A DNA stretch of 48,873 bases from Gemmatimonadota bacterium (GTDB taxonomy: Bacteria; Gemmatimonadota; Gemmatimonadetes; Gemmatimonadales; Gemmatimonadaceae), in NCBI GenBank assembly GCA_023249375.1, contig JAHFCT010000025.1:1-48873 (forward strand), read 5' to 3'. Positions 7,456 to 16,389 of the stretch are shown here, one piece after another. Under the pieces are notes generated by a model that was not told the DNA's origin, ran no database searches, and saw only the letters and a program-made list of their open reading frames with translations. The translations under genes were made by a program, and so were the position numbers. How positions within the stretch are numbered: the stretch's first letter is position 1; every line of letters starts with the position of its first letter.

Positions 7456-8712
7456 ATGCTGAGCGTCGCCGAAGCCGTCGCGCAGATCACGAGTGCGGTG
7501 CAGCCGCTCGACGCCGAGCGCGTGCCGCTGCTCGACGCACCCGGCCGCGTGCTCGCCGCTGACGCACGCGCGACGTACACATTGCCCGCGCACGCCAACT
7601 CGGCGATGGACGGTTACGCCGTGCGGGCCGCGGACCTCAAGGGCGCGAGTGAAGCGACGCCGCGCACGTTTCGCGTGCTGGAAACCGTTGCCGCGGGGCA
7701 GTTCCCGACACGCGCCGTCGCGGCCGGCGAGGCCACGCGCATCATGACTGGTGCGCCGCTCCCCGAAGGGGCGGACTGCGTGGTGCGAGTCGAAGACACC
7801 GACGGCGGAACCGCGCAGGTGAGCGCGCGCAACGACCGAGATTGCGGCAAGAATGTGCGGCCGCGCGGAGAGGATTTCCGCGAGGGCGACCTCGTGCTCG
7901 CCGCCGGCGAACCGGTTGGCGCCGCACAGATTGGCGTGCTGGCCTCGCTCGGCCTGATGTCGGTGCCGGTGCATCGCGCGCCGCGCGTGGCCATTCTTGG
8001 CTCCGGAGACGAACTCGTCGATCTCGACCAGTTTGACCGCGTGCGGGCCGGAGAGAAGATCGTCGCTTCCAACAGCTACACGCTGCATGCGCTCGTGCGG
8101 TCCGCTGGCGGCGTACCCGTGCCACTCGGCAACGCGCTCGACACGCCCGAGTCCATGCGCGCGATTTTCGAGCGCGCGGTGGATGCCAAGCCCGATCTCA
8201 TCGTCAGCTCGGCCGGCATCTCGGTGGGCGAGTTTGACTACACGCGTCACGCGCTTGCCGCACTGGGCGCCGATCTCAAGTTCTGGAAGGTGCGCATGCG
8301 GCCCGGAGCGCCCATCGGCTTTGGCACGATCGCGGGCATTCCGTGGGTGGGCCTTCCGGGCAACCCCGTGTCGGTGATGGTGACGTTTGAGTTGTTCGTG
8401 CGGCCGGCGATGCTGCGCATGCTGGGCCACCGCCGACTGCACCGGCGTCCCGTGAAGGTCACGTTGGAGCAGCCGGTGGAGATTGGCGCGCGGCTCACGC
8501 ACTTTCTGCGCGCCATCGTCACCACGCAGCCGTCGGGCGAGCTGACGGCGCGGCTCACGGGGCCGCAGGGCTCCGGCATTCTGACGTCGATGGCACGCGC
8601 CAATGCGCTGCTCGTTGTCCCCGAGGACCAGCCGGTCCACGCCGCTGGCGCACAGCTTTCGGCGTTGCTGCTCTCGCCGGCCGCGCAGCTCGCGGAGTCA
8701 TTCGCGCTGTGA
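7456..8712 (+). CDS. moeA: Molybdopterin molybdenumtransferase
   Basis: Inserts molybdate into adenylylated molybdopterin to form active Mo cofactor. The protein is 418 residues from ATG 7456, chosen because the conserved N-terminal helix 'MLSVAEAVAQI' begins there; the frame is open further upstream into dacB. Conserved blocks in order are 'PAHANSAMDGYAVR', 'IMTGAPLPEGAD', 'RPRGEDF', 'SSAGISVGEFDYTR', 'MRPGAPIGFG' and 'GLPGNPVSVMVTFELFVRP', followed by the domain IV beta-barrel. It completes a fdhD-mobA-mobB-moeA set. The stop overlaps the next gene's GTG. Confidence 0.96.
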   Translation: MLSVAEAVAQITSAVQPLDAERVPLLDAPGRVLAADARATYTLPAHANSAMDGYAVRAADLKGASEATPRTFRVLETVAAGQFPTRAVAAGEATRIMTGAPLPEGADCVVRVEDTDGGTAQVSARNDRDCGKNVRPRGEDFREGDLVLAAGEPVGAAQIGVLASLGLMSVPVHRAPRVAILGSGDELVDLDQFDRVRAGEKIVASNSYTLHALVRSAGGVPVPLGNALDTPESMRAIFERAVDAKPDLIVSSAGISVGEFDYTRHALAALGADLKFWKVRMRPGAPIGFGTIAGIPWVGLPGNPVSVMVTFELFVRPAMLRMLGHRRLHRRPVKVTLEQPVEIGARLTHFLRAIVTTQPSGELTARLTGPQGSGILTSMARANALLVVPEDQPVHAAGAQLSALLLSPAAQLAESFAL

Positions 8713-9383
8713 ACGCCGCGCTGGCGCCGGAGCTTGCCTCGCTCGAGCACCGGTTCGTGCTGCAGGCTCGCGAGGTCGCGATCGCCGGCCGCACCTGGCG
8801 GCTGGACCGGCCGCGCAGCGCCGAGGACCTCATCAACGACGCGGATTTCGCGCGCGACGAACGACTGCCGTATTGGGCCGACCTGTGGGCCTCCGCCATC
8901 GTGCTGGCCGGTGAGGTAGCCACGCTCGAGGGAGCTGCGAAGCGCGCGGTCGAGTTCGGCGCCGGGCTGGGCCTGCCCTCGCTCGTCGCGGCGAGCGTCG
9001 GGTTCAACGTGACGGCAACGGACTACTACGACGACGCGTTGCTCTTTGCTCGGCGCAACGCCGTGGGCAACCTCGGTCACGACATTGCGACGGCGCACGT
9101 GGACTGGCGGGCAATGCCCGACGGGCTGGGGCGCTTTGACCTGGTGCTGGCCGCGGACGTACTGTATGAGAGACCATACGCGGCGCTGGTGGCACGGGCG
9201 GTGACCGACGCGCTGGCCGTGGATGGGGTGGCGCTCATCGCGGATCCGGGCCGCGTGGCATTGCAGGCCTGCCTCGATGAGTGCGCCGCGCGCGGGGCGG
9301 CGGTAGCCGAACGATGTGCGGTGCGGCACGTGGACGGCGAGGCGAAGCACACGATCACCATTTACGAGGTGCGGCTCGGGTGA
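8709..9383 (+). CDS. Class I SAM-dependent methyltransferase (MTF16/METTL20-like)
   Basis: This is a 224-residue Rossmann-fold methyltransferase. 'ERLPYWADLWASAIVLA' matches the (Y/F)WxxLWPS signature of Methyltransferase family 16 (protein lysine methyltransferases and relatives). 'AVEFGAGLGLPSLVAA' is the SAM-binding motif I, 'VTATDYYDDAL' motif II, and 'DLVLAADVLYE' motif post-II. A 'LIADPGR' segment resembles the DPGR of the ETF-beta lysine methyltransferases. Start GTG 8709 overlaps the moeA TGA. The substrate is unknown; a protein lysine (for example on ETF-beta or a ribosomal protein) is a guess. Confidence 0.8.
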   Translation: MNAALAPELASLEHRFVLQAREVAIAGRTWRLDRPRSAEDLINDADFARDERLPYWADLWASAIVLAGEVATLEGAAKRAVEFGAGLGLPSLVAASVGFNVTATDYYDDALLFARRNAVGNLGHDIATAHVDWRAMPDGLGRFDLVLAADVLYERPYAALVARAVTDALAVDGVALIADPGRVALQACLDECAARGAAVAERCAVRHVDGEAKHTITIYEVRLG

Positions 9384-9919
9384 ACCAGCCGTTGTTGCAA
9401 ATGGACCTGCGACTTGTCGGCGCTGCACTGGTCGTGCTGGGAGCCGCCGTAGGGATCATCATCTGGTACAGCCGGCGTCTCCGCGGCGTGCTGGGGGCGA
9501 ACAGCAGCGACGCGCGCGACCCGTTGATGGCGGCGCCGGGTGTGCCGTCGCAGGTCGCCAAGGCGCTGCAACAGCGCGGGCTCGCGACGCCGGCGCAGCT
9601 CGCGAACATGACCGAGATGGAGCGCCACCTGCTGTTCAGCACGATGGCAAGCACGATTCAGAAGGACGCCGAGCAGGAGAGCACCACGCAGCCGCCGAGT
9701 GCGCGTGCGTTTATTCGTGCGGAAGAGCTGCCCACGCTGTACTGCCCGACGTGCAGTTACCGCATCGAACGGTTCAGCAGCACGCCGCCGCTGACGGGCC
9801 AGTGCGAGACGTGCGGTGCGCGGGTAATCGTACGACGCGATGGCGGCCGCATTCTGCTGACCGTGCTGCCGCGCGAAGAGGGTCCGGCCCGCCGCTCGGA
9901 CGCGCGACCCGAGCTGTAG
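9380..9919 (+). CDS. Membrane-anchored zinc-ribbon-like protein, unknown
   Basis: A 179-residue protein starting at GTG 9380, which overlaps the previous TGA. It has one N-terminal transmembrane helix (about residues 10-28, 'VGAALVVLGAAVGIIIWY'), a basic stop-transfer, and a soluble cytoplasmic part. That part contains a helical 'SQVAKALQQRGLATPAQLANM' (partial) region and a C-terminal four-cysteine knuckle, 'YCPTCSYRIE' and 'GQCETCGARV', that looks like a zinc ribbon. I do not recognise the family. It is the last member of the tightly packed run; the next gene is 95 bases away. Confidence 0.65.
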   Translation: MNQPLLQMDLRLVGAALVVLGAAVGIIIWYSRRLRGVLGANSSDARDPLMAAPGVPSQVAKALQQRGLATPAQLANMTEMERHLLFSTMASTIQKDAEQESTTQPPSARAFIRAEELPTLYCPTCSYRIERFSSTPPLTGQCETCGARVIVRRDGGRILLTVLPREEGPARRSDARPEL

Positions 9920-10014
9920 GGCGACCACGCCGGTTCGGAATCACTCGCTGGTGCCGACACTTCACCATGGGGCGCCGTGCCCCTGACGCGCCACGTTCAC
10001 CGCCTCACACACTC

Positions 10015-10860
10015 ATGACACGCACGTCGCTGCAGCTCGTTCTCGCTTGTTCCGCCGCCGTCGCGCTCCGGGCGCAGGCCCCCGCAGCCCCGGCCGCCAA
10101 GGACCCAATCTCCGACAACTCGTTCTTCATCGAGGAGTCGTACAACCAGGAAGCGGGCGTCGTGCAGCACATCTCGGCCTTCACGCGGATGGCGAGCGGC
10201 AAGGGGTGGGCGTATACGTTCACGCAGGAGTGGCCGGTGCCTGGCGAGCGGCACCAGCTGAGCTACACGCTCCCTATCACGAACCTCGGCGACGGCGCGA
10301 CCACGGGCCTCGGCGACCTCATGATCAACTACCGCTATCAGGCGCTGCACGACGAGAAGAGCGGTTTTGCCTTTTCGCCGCGGCTCTCCGTGAGCCTGCC
10401 GACCGGCGACAAGACCAAGGGTCTCGGAATGGGCGGCACGGGCTGGCAGGTGAACCTCCCCGTGAGCAAGACGCTGGGCGAGTCGTTTGTGGCGCACACC
10501 AATGCCGGCGCCACGTGGTTCTCGAAGGCGCCAGGGGCGGGCGATGCCTCCACGAGCGTGCATGCCGTGAATGTCGGGCAGAGCGTCATCTGGCTGGCGA
10601 CGCCGCGCTTCAACGTGATGCTCGAATCCGTTTGGACGCGCACAACGACGAGCTCGAAGAGCGGCGATCACGCCGACGAGACCGCGTTCATCATTCCCGG
10701 CATCCGCTGGGGCTATGATTTCAAGAGCGGCCTGCAGGTGGTGCCCGGCATCGGAATGCCGATCGGTGTCGGCCGCAGCAGCGGCACGCATCAGCTGTTT
10801 CTGTACCTCAGCTTCGAGCACCCGTTCACGGCAGCGGCGCGGGCCGAGGCGCAGAAGTAA
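10015..10860 (+). CDS. Outer-membrane transporter-like beta-barrel (phenol MetA-type family)
   Basis: A 281-residue exported protein with a signal peptide ending near residue 20 (AVALRAQ). The mature part consists of amphipathic strands with 'LPITNLGDGATTGLGDLMINYRYQ' (partial) and 'SPRLSVSLPTGDKTKGLGMG'. This pattern is characteristic of the transporter/MetA-pathway-of-phenol-degradation outer-membrane family. 'SFVAHTNAGATWF' and the final 'FLYLSFEHPF' fit barrel strands. The substrate is unknown. ATG 10015 is preferred over the long upstream open frame because the signal peptide begins here. A strong hairpin follows the gene. Confidence 0.7.
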   Translation: MTRTSLQLVLACSAAVALRAQAPAAPAAKDPISDNSFFIEESYNQEAGVVQHISAFTRMASGKGWAYTFTQEWPVPGERHQLSYTLPITNLGDGATTGLGDLMINYRYQALHDEKSGFAFSPRLSVSLPTGDKTKGLGMGGTGWQVNLPVSKTLGESFVAHTNAGATWFSKAPGAGDASTSVHAVNVGQSVIWLATPRFNVMLESVWTRTTTSSKSGDHADETAFIIPGIRWGYDFKSGLQVVPGIGMPIGVGRSSGTHQLFLYLSFEHPFTAAARAEAQK

Positions 10861-10903
10861 GGCGACCGCCGGCCGCCACCACCTGCGTCGCTCGAGTAAC
10901 GCA

Positions 10904-10933
10904 AAGCCCGGCTGCCATTTGGCAGCCGGGCTT
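10904..10933. terminator. Bidirectional hairpin terminator between convergent genes
   Basis: A perfect 13-bp stem AAGCCCGGCTGCC (10904-10916) / GGCAGCCGGGCTT (10921-10933) encloses a 4-base loop. The stem ends in A/T pairs that give short U-rich tails on both strands. It lies between the convergent porin-like gene and the Fe-S oxidoreductase, so it can serve both. Confidence 0.85.
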
Positions 10934-10952
10934 CGTGCAGCCAACGAGACGC

Positions 10953-13013
10953 TCAGCCGAGCCGCTCGGCGACCACCTCGGCGATATCGTACACCTTCAC
11001 CGACTCGCTGCGTGACGAGATGGAGTCGTGCAGCATCGTCATGCAGAAGGGGCACGCGACCGCAACGGCCTGCGCCCCCGTCGCGAGCGCTTCGTCGGCC
11101 CGCTCGGCGTTGATGCGCTTGCCTTCACTCTCTTCCATCCACATGCGCCCGCCGCCGGCGCCGCAGCAGAGTCCGCGGTCGCCGGAACGCGGCATCTCCA
11201 CGAGGTTCACCACCGGGAGCGCGCGCTTGAGCGTCTGGCGCGGCGCGTCGTAGATCTGGTTGTAGCGGCCGAGGTAGCACGAATCATGATAGGTGAACGT
11301 GCTCACCGCTTCGTGCAGGTCGTGACGCAGGGGCACGCGCCCCTGCGCCATCAGGTGCTCGATGAATGTCGAGTGATGGATGACGTCGTAGTTGCCGCCG
11401 AACTGCGGATACTCGTTGCCAAGCTGGTGCATGCAGTGCGGGCAGGCCGTGACGATGGTGCGCACATTGTACCTGGCGAGCGTCTCGACGTTTTCCTTCG
11501 CCAGCATCTGGTACAGGTATTCATTGCCCATGCGGCGTGCGGGATCGCCGTTGCACTTCTCCTCGCGGCCGAGGATGGCAAAGTTGACGCCGGCCGCCTG
11601 CATGATCTTGGCGAACGCGACCGTTGTCTTCTTGGCGCGGTCATCGAACGACCCCATGCAACCCACGAAGTACAGGATGTCCGCCGTCTCGCCGCGCGCG
11701 GCCAGCTCGGCCATCGTCGGGATGTTCATCCCGTCGCTCCACTTGCCGCGGTCGCCCGGATCAAACGCCCACGGTGAACCGCGCTGCTCCATGCTCTCGA
11801 ACGCGGGCGTCACTTCCTCGGGGAAGCGCGACTCGCCGAGCACCAGGTTGCGCCGCATTTCGAGGATCACGGAGACGTGATCGATGGAGACCGGGCATTC
11901 CTGCACGCAGGCTCGGCACGTCGTGCAGGCCCACAGTTCCTGTTCGGTGATGAATCCGTCGAGCAGTGTCGTCTCTACCCTCTGCCCTCTCCCATCTGCC
12001 ATCAGCAGTTCCGGCGCGCGCTGCTCCAGCCGCTCGCGCACGTTCACGATGATCTTGCGCGGCGAGAGCATCTTGCCCGTGATGTTCGCCGGGCACACCG
12101 CGGTGCAGCGTCCGCACTCGGTGCACGCGAAGCCGTCCATCAGCGACTTCCACGAGAGGTGCTCCACGTCCTTGGCGCCGAACTGCTCCACGTCGGCCTC
12201 AAGGTCCATGTACTTCATCACGCCGGCCTGTCCAGGGCCGCTCGTGTTCGACAGATACACGTTCGGCAGCGACGCCACGACGTGCAGGTGCTTGGAGTAC
12301 GGCAGGTAGTTCAGGAAGCCGAGCACGAGGAGTCCGTGCGACCACCAGCTCGCAGATCGAATGACAGCGGCCGCGTCGTGCGGCACGAACGACACGAGGT
12401 TGGCGAACGCAAACGACAACGGCCGATAGAACGGCGTGGCGTGCTCGGGAAACGCCACCATCTCAAACGCTTCGGCGAGGAACATCGTGACCATCAGCGC
12501 GCCGATCCAGCTCAGGATGAGCAACGGATCGTTGGCGTGGGTTTCGGCCCCTTGCAGGCGCTTCACGCGATGCGTCAGTCGGCGGAAGAGCGCGAACGCC
12601 ACGGCGGCGATGACCAGCGCACCCCACAGGTCCTGGTTGTTCTGGTAGAAACGGTACACCCACATTGGCATGAAATGCGCGAGCGTGAAGCCCGGCATGA
12701 TGCCGCGCGCAATGAACTCGCCCGTACCCACGGTGAGCACGCAGAAGCCCCAGAAGATGGCGGCGTGCATCGGCCCGGCGATGGCGTCGCGGAAAATCTT
12801 CCGCTGGAAGATGCCGATCGTGATCAGGTTGAAGAGCCGGCGCGGTACGTGATCCCAGCGCGAGTCGTCGAGGCGGCCGATGCGCAGGAAGCCGACGAGG
12901 CGCTGGACGTTGTAGGCGAAGAAGCCGGCGGCAACGGCGACGATGAGGGCGAAGAGGCCGTTCGATGCGGTCACAGGGAACTCACGGAGTGATGGCGACG
13001 GACGGGGGGCCAC
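10953..13013 (-). CDS. Membrane Fe-S oxidoreductase, probable ETF:quinone oxidoreductase
   Basis: A 686-residue protein with an N-terminal membrane part of about six helices (residues 15-270), resembling the cytochrome-b-like gamma domain of nitrate/heterodisulfide reductases with candidate heme histidines. A dicluster ferredoxin domain follows ('[12 protein letters not shown]' and '[12 protein letters not shown]'), then two CCG (HdrB-like) domains with '[11 protein letters not shown]', '[11 protein letters not shown]' and '[13 protein letters not shown]'. Proteins of this architecture next to etfAB act as ETF:(mena)quinone oxidoreductases. The etfAB genes 2.4 kb upstream on the same strand and an acyl-CoA dehydrogenase further on support that role. 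The start could be GTG 13013 or GTG 12974; neither has a good Shine-Dalgarno. A heptamer repeat (11971-12003) encodes '[11 protein letters not shown]', probably an insertion. Confidence 0.87.
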   Translation of the reverse strand: MAPRPSPSLREFPVTASNGLFALIVAVAAGFFAYNVQRLVGFLRIGRLDDSRWDHVPRRLFNLITIGIFQRKIFRDAIAGPMHAAIFWGFCVLTVGTGEFIARGIMPGFTLAHFMPMWVYRFYQNNQDLWGALVIAAVAFALFRRLTHRVKRLQGAETHANDPLLILSWIGALMVTMFLAEAFEMVAFPEHATPFYRPLSFAFANLVSFVPHDAAAVIRSASWWSHGLLVLGFLNYLPYSKHLHVVASLPNVYLSNTSGPGQAGVMKYMDLEADVEQFGAKDVEHLSWKSLMDGFACTECGRCTAVCPANITGKMLSPRKIIVNVRERLEQRAPELLMADGRGQRVETTLLDGFITEQELWACTTCRACVQECPVSIDHVSVILEMRRNLVLGESRFPEEVTPAFESMEQRGSPWAFDPGDRGKWSDGMNIPTMAELAARGETADILYFVGCMGSFDDRAKKTTVAFAKIMQAAGVNFAILGREEKCNGDPARRMGNEYLYQMLAKENVETLARYNVRTIVTACPHCMHQLGNEYPQFGGNYDVIHHSTFIEHLMAQGRVPLRHDLHEAVSTFTYHDSCYLGRYNQIYDAPRQTLKRALPVVNLVEMPRSGDRGLCCGAGGGRMWMEESEGKRINAERADEALATGAQAVAVACPFCMTMLHDSISSRSESVKVYDIAEVVAERLG
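11971..12003 (-). repeat. Heptamer repeat inside the Fe-S oxidoreductase gene
   Basis: On the minus strand the units read GGCAGAT, GGGAGAG, GGCAGAG, GGTAGAG in register with period 7. The frame stays open across it. It lies between the two ferredoxin clusters, where a surface loop would be expected. Confidence 0.6.
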
Positions 13014-13119
13014 GGCGCGTCACTGGCAATGCGCTGCGAGAACGCTACGTGAGGGGCTCGCGGACGACAAGCGAACCGACGGTGCCCGTCGCCAAATCCT
13101 TCGCGCGTCTGCGCCCCGC

Positions 13120-13902
13120 CTAGGTTCGAACTTCCGGCGGCAATTCCCACTTGTACCCGGCACCGCGCACCGTGCAGATGTTGCTGCCCGCGCGTCCCAG
13201 CCGGCGGCGAAGACTGGCCACGTGCCAGTCCACCGTGCGCGACGCCACGTCGGGTTCGTAGGCCCACACGTGCTGCAGCAGGAAGCCTCGGCTGAGCACG
13301 CGCCCCTGCCGCGCGACGAGGGCGACCAGCAGCGCAAATTCCTTGGCACGCAGCGCAATCGTGCGCGAGCCGCTGAGCACGCGCCGCGCGCCGATTTGGA
13401 TCTCCACGGTCCCTGATCGCAGCGTGTCCCACGCCGGCTCGCCACTGCCGCCGCTGGTCTTCCAGCCGTGGCGCTCCGCCCGTCCGTATCGCAGCCATTC
13501 GTACAGCGCATCGTAGACGACAAAGCCGTGGGCCAGCATGCGATGGTCATCGTCGATGCACAGCCGCGAAAGGCCCAGCGAGATGGCGAGCAGACCGGGC
13601 GCCTGCGGCGCGAGATCGAGCCGGTCCGTGTCCGCGCCTCGAACGATTACGGCGAGATCCCGCAGCGTTGCCTCGGTGATTCCGTAGGAGTCCAGCACGG
13701 TGTCGAAACTGCAGCGGTCCCCCCGATGGCTCAGCGCGGCGCCGTCGATGTCGAACGGCGTCGCTCCCATCTCGGCGGCGCGAGTCAGCACGTCGGACGG
13801 CGGCGCAAAGAGGAACTCCGCCTCGCGATCAATGAACCGCGCGATCAGCCAGGGGCACGCCACGCGGTCGATCTTCGGACGCTCACGAGTGATCCAGCGC
13901 AT
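13120..13902 (-). CDS. ChrB-domain / OmpR-type winged-helix fusion regulator
   Basis: This 260-residue protein appears to be a one-component regulator with an unusual domain pair. Residues 1-135 match the ChrB C-terminal domain of chromate resistance proteins: 'KIDRVACPWLIARFID', 'PFDIDGAALSHRGDRCSFD' and 'AHGFVVYDALYEWLRY'. Residues 165-258 are a PhoB/OmpR winged helix: 'LRAKEFALLVALVARQGRVL', 'LLQHVWAYEPDVASRTVDWH', 'LRRRLG' and 'TVRGAGYKW'. There is no receiver domain. Start ATG 13902 is supported by a strong GGAGGAG eight bases upstream, so the longer frame from 13929 is rejected. It follows the PLP gene by 36 bases. No chrA is in the window, so chromate as the signal is only inferred. 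Confidence 0.85.
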   Translation of the reverse strand: MRWITRERPKIDRVACPWLIARFIDREAEFLFAPPSDVLTRAAEMGATPFDIDGAALSHRGDRCSFDTVLDSYGITEATLRDLAVIVRGADTDRLDLAPQAPGLLAISLGLSRLCIDDDHRMLAHGFVVYDALYEWLRYGRAERHGWKTSGGSGEPAWDTLRSGTVEIQIGARRVLSGSRTIALRAKEFALLVALVARQGRVLSRGFLLQHVWAYEPDVASRTVDWHVASLRRRLGRAGSNICTVRGAGYKWELPPEVRT

Positions 13903-13938
13903 CGACAGTCTCCTCCGGAGCAGGTGCAAGCCAGATTC

Positions 13939-15246
13939 TCACGAGGCGATCAACTGTTCGAGCGTGTCCGCGAACCGGTCGATCTCTTCTTCGGTAGTGT
14001 AGAGATAGCACGAGGCGCGGGCGACAGCATTCTCGCCGAAACGCTGCAGCAGCGGCAGGCTCGCAAGATCACCAGCCCGGATCGCGATACCCTGCGCGTC
14101 CATGGTGCGCATCACGTCGAGTGGCGTCCTGTCCTTCACGGCAAAACTGAACACGCTCACCCGATGCTGCGGTTCGGCAGAACCGAGCAGCCGCACCTGC
14201 GGGATTCGCGCCAGACGCACGAGCATGCGTCGGTTGATCGCCTGCTCGTGCGCCGCGAGGGCGTCGAATCCAATCCCGCGCAGGAAGGCCATGGCGGCGG
14301 CGAGCCCCACCGGCCCGGACGCGTTGGGTGTTCCCGCGCCGAACTTCAGCGCACCGGCCGAGAGATGCAGCGCGTCGAGTCCGACGTCGTGCGCCATGTT
14401 CGAGCCGGTCTGGTAGGGAGGCATGGCCTCGAGGAGTTCGCGACGCCCCCACAGCACGCCGACGCCCATCGGGCCGCACATCTTGTGACTCGAGAAGGCC
14501 ATGAAGTCGCACCCCAAGTCCTGGACGTTCACCGGGACATGCGGAACAGACTGGGCCCCGTCGATGACGACGATGCGACCCGGCCCGCGAACCGTCGTGC
14601 ACATCTCGCGTACCGGGTTGATCATGCCGAGCACGTTGCTGACGTGGCTGAAGGCGACAATGCGGGTGCGCGCGGACAGCTTGGAGACGAGGTCGTCGAT
14701 GCGTGGACGACCACCGTCATCCACGTCGAAGTAGACCAGTCGCGCTCCGCTGCGCCGCGCGAGGTACCGCCAGGGCAGCATGTTCGAGGCGTGTTCCGCC
14801 ATGCCGATGAGGATTTCGTCACCGGCGTGCACGTTGGCATCGCCCCACGCGGAAGCGACGAGATTCAGTCCGTCCGTGGTGCCGCGGGTGAACGTCACTT
14901 CGAGCGGATCACTGGCGCCAATGAACGACGCAACGCTCGCGCGGGCCCCCTCCACGGCGGCGTTCGCCCGCCGTGCGAGCGTGTGCAGCGCCGCCGCCGG
15001 ATTGGCGTTGTCCGTACTGTAGAACTTCGCCACGGCGTCGATGACGGGTTGTGGCCGCAGCGAAGTCGCCGCGGTGTCGAGGTACGCCAGCGGGTGTCCT
15101 TCGATGCGCTGCGACAGCGCGGGAAAGGCAGCACGCCAGTCGCGAACGGTGGGCGGCGGCGACGACGTGATGCTGCGCTCACCGAATTGCACGTTGGCCG
15201 TCCCGACGATCCCGGTCGCCACGCCGAGGAACTCACGCCGCATCAT
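13939..15246 (-). CDS. Tat-exported class V aminotransferase-fold protein lacking the SufS cysteine
   Basis: A 435-residue PLP-dependent protein of the NifS/SufS/isopenicillin-epimerase group. The N-terminus 'MMRREFLGVATGIVG' has a twin-arginine motif. The fold is intact: 'YLDTAATSLRP', 'EVTFTRGTTDGLNLVA', 'EHASNMLPW', 'VVIDGAQSVPH' and the PLP lysine in 'FSSHKMCGPMG'. Where SufS has its catalytic cysteine (RAGxHCAQP) this protein reads 'RAGDLASLPLL', so desulfurase activity is unlikely. Start 15246 is preferred: AAGG sits nine bases before it and the Tat motif begins there (15243 and 15252 are alternatives). It is upstream of the ChrB-fusion gene, possibly in one transcript. Substrate unknown. 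Confidence 0.82.
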   Translation of the reverse strand: MMRREFLGVATGIVGTANVQFGERSITSSPPPTVRDWRAAFPALSQRIEGHPLAYLDTAATSLRPQPVIDAVAKFYSTDNANPAAALHTLARRANAAVEGARASVASFIGASDPLEVTFTRGTTDGLNLVASAWGDANVHAGDEILIGMAEHASNMLPWRYLARRSGARLVYFDVDDGGRPRIDDLVSKLSARTRIVAFSHVSNVLGMINPVREMCTTVRGPGRIVVIDGAQSVPHVPVNVQDLGCDFMAFSSHKMCGPMGVGVLWGRRELLEAMPPYQTGSNMAHDVGLDALHLSAGALKFGAGTPNASGPVGLAAAMAFLRGIGFDALAAHEQAINRRMLVRLARIPQVRLLGSAEPQHRVSVFSFAVKDRTPLDVMRTMDAQGIAIRAGDLASLPLLQRFGENAVARASCYLYTTEEEIDRFADTLEQLIAS

Positions 15247-15405
15247 GTGCATAGGCCTTGTTGAGGGGGGAAGCCTCAACGTAGCCCCACTCCGATGGCG
15301 CTCCCAGCCTGGGCACCGCGTTCACACGTACATCACACAATCGCGACGACCGCGAAGAAATCGAGCGACGAGGGGCGCACTGCACCTCGTCGCGACTCGG
15401 TGTCG

Positions 15406-16389
15406 CTACGCGCCTGCCCTCGCCTGCTTCACGGCTTCCGTCAGCGCCGGCAGCACATCCATCACGTCGCCGACGATGCCATAGTCGGCCGCCTTGAAGA
15501 TCGGCGCTTCCTTGTCTTTGTTGATCGCCACGATCGTCTTGGACGTGCGCATGCCGGCGAGATGCTGAATGGCGCCGGAGATGCCGCACGCGACGTACAG
15601 ATCGGGACTCACCAAGCGGCCCGTCTGCCCAATCTGATCGGAATGCGGGCGCCAACCGTCATCGGTGACGGCGCGCGTGGCGCCGACCGCCGCGTTGCCA
15701 AACGCCGCGGCGAGGTCTTCAACGAGCTTGAAGTTCGCCGCTTCCTTGAGTCCGCGGCCGCCGGCGATGATGACCGGCGCTTCGCCGAGATCGATCTTGC
15801 CGCCCGCCGCCTTCTCGGTGAGCGTGACCTTTACGCGCGTCGCCGTGGGGTCACCCACGGGCGCCAGCGCCTCGACGGCACCAGCCTTCGCGTTCTCCGC
15901 CGGCAATACGGCACCCGCGCGCAGCGAGATAAGCGCCGGATTGGCCTTGAGCACGAAGCGCTGCACGATCTTGTTCGTGTAGCCCGGGTGGGCTACAGCC
16001 ACCGAATCGGCGGAAAACGCGAACTCGGTGACATCGGATGCGTACGCGAGCTTCATCCGCGCCGCGACGCGCGCCACGAGATCGTGGCCCAACGCACTCG
16101 CCGCAAAGAACGCCGCGCGATACCCGCTGCCAAGCCGCGCGGCCAGCACAGCGGTCAACGCTTCGGGATTGTAGTTCGCAAACGCGTCGTGCTCGAGTAC
16201 GAGCACGACGTCGGCGCCGTGGGCGGCGAGCTTCGCGGCATGCTGCGCAATGCCGGGACCGCCGGCGAGCACCGCATGCACCTGGCCACCAGTGGCATCG
16301 GCAACTCTGCGGGCGGCGGTGACTGTTTCAAGTCCGGCGCGGCGCAGTTCGCCGAGGCGCGTTTCGGAGAATGCAAGAATGTTCGTCAT
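15406..16389 (-). CDS. etfA: Electron transfer flavoprotein alpha subunit
   Basis: The FAD-carrying subunit of ETF, which collects electrons from acyl-CoA dehydrogenases. The 327-residue length is normal. The C-terminal FAD domain carries the family signature 'LYVACGISGAIQHLAGM' and 'IVAINKDKEAPIFKAADYGI', with 'VIIAGGRGLK' and 'GQTGRLVSP' before it. Its ATG overlaps the etfB TGA by one base, so the pair is translationally coupled. The membrane Fe-S oxidoreductase on the same strand is its likely electron acceptor. Confidence 0.97.
   Translation of the reverse strand: MTNILAFSETRLGELRRAGLETVTAARRVADATGGQVHAVLAGGPGIAQHAAKLAAHGADVVLVLEHDAFANYNPEALTAVLAARLGSGYRAAFFAASALGHDLVARVAARMKLAYASDVTEFAFSADSVAVAHPGYTNKIVQRFVLKANPALISLRAGAVLPAENAKAGAVEALAPVGDPTATRVKVTLTEKAAGGKIDLGEAPVIIAGGRGLKEAANFKLVEDLAAAFGNAAVGATRAVTDDGWRPHSDQIGQTGRLVSPDLYVACGISGAIQHLAGMRTSKTIVAINKDKEAPIFKAADYGIVGDVMDVLPALTEAVKQARAGA

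Noticed and set aside
13120-15246. A complete chromate resistance island
   Set aside because: Only a ChrB-type domain is present; there is no chrA transporter or superoxide dismutase partner.
13468-15264. 598-residue plus-strand open frame over the ChrB-fusion and PLP genes
   Set aside because: It has no recognisable motif and is Arg/His-rich, as antisense frames are at this GC content. The minus-strand genes have clear family signatures.
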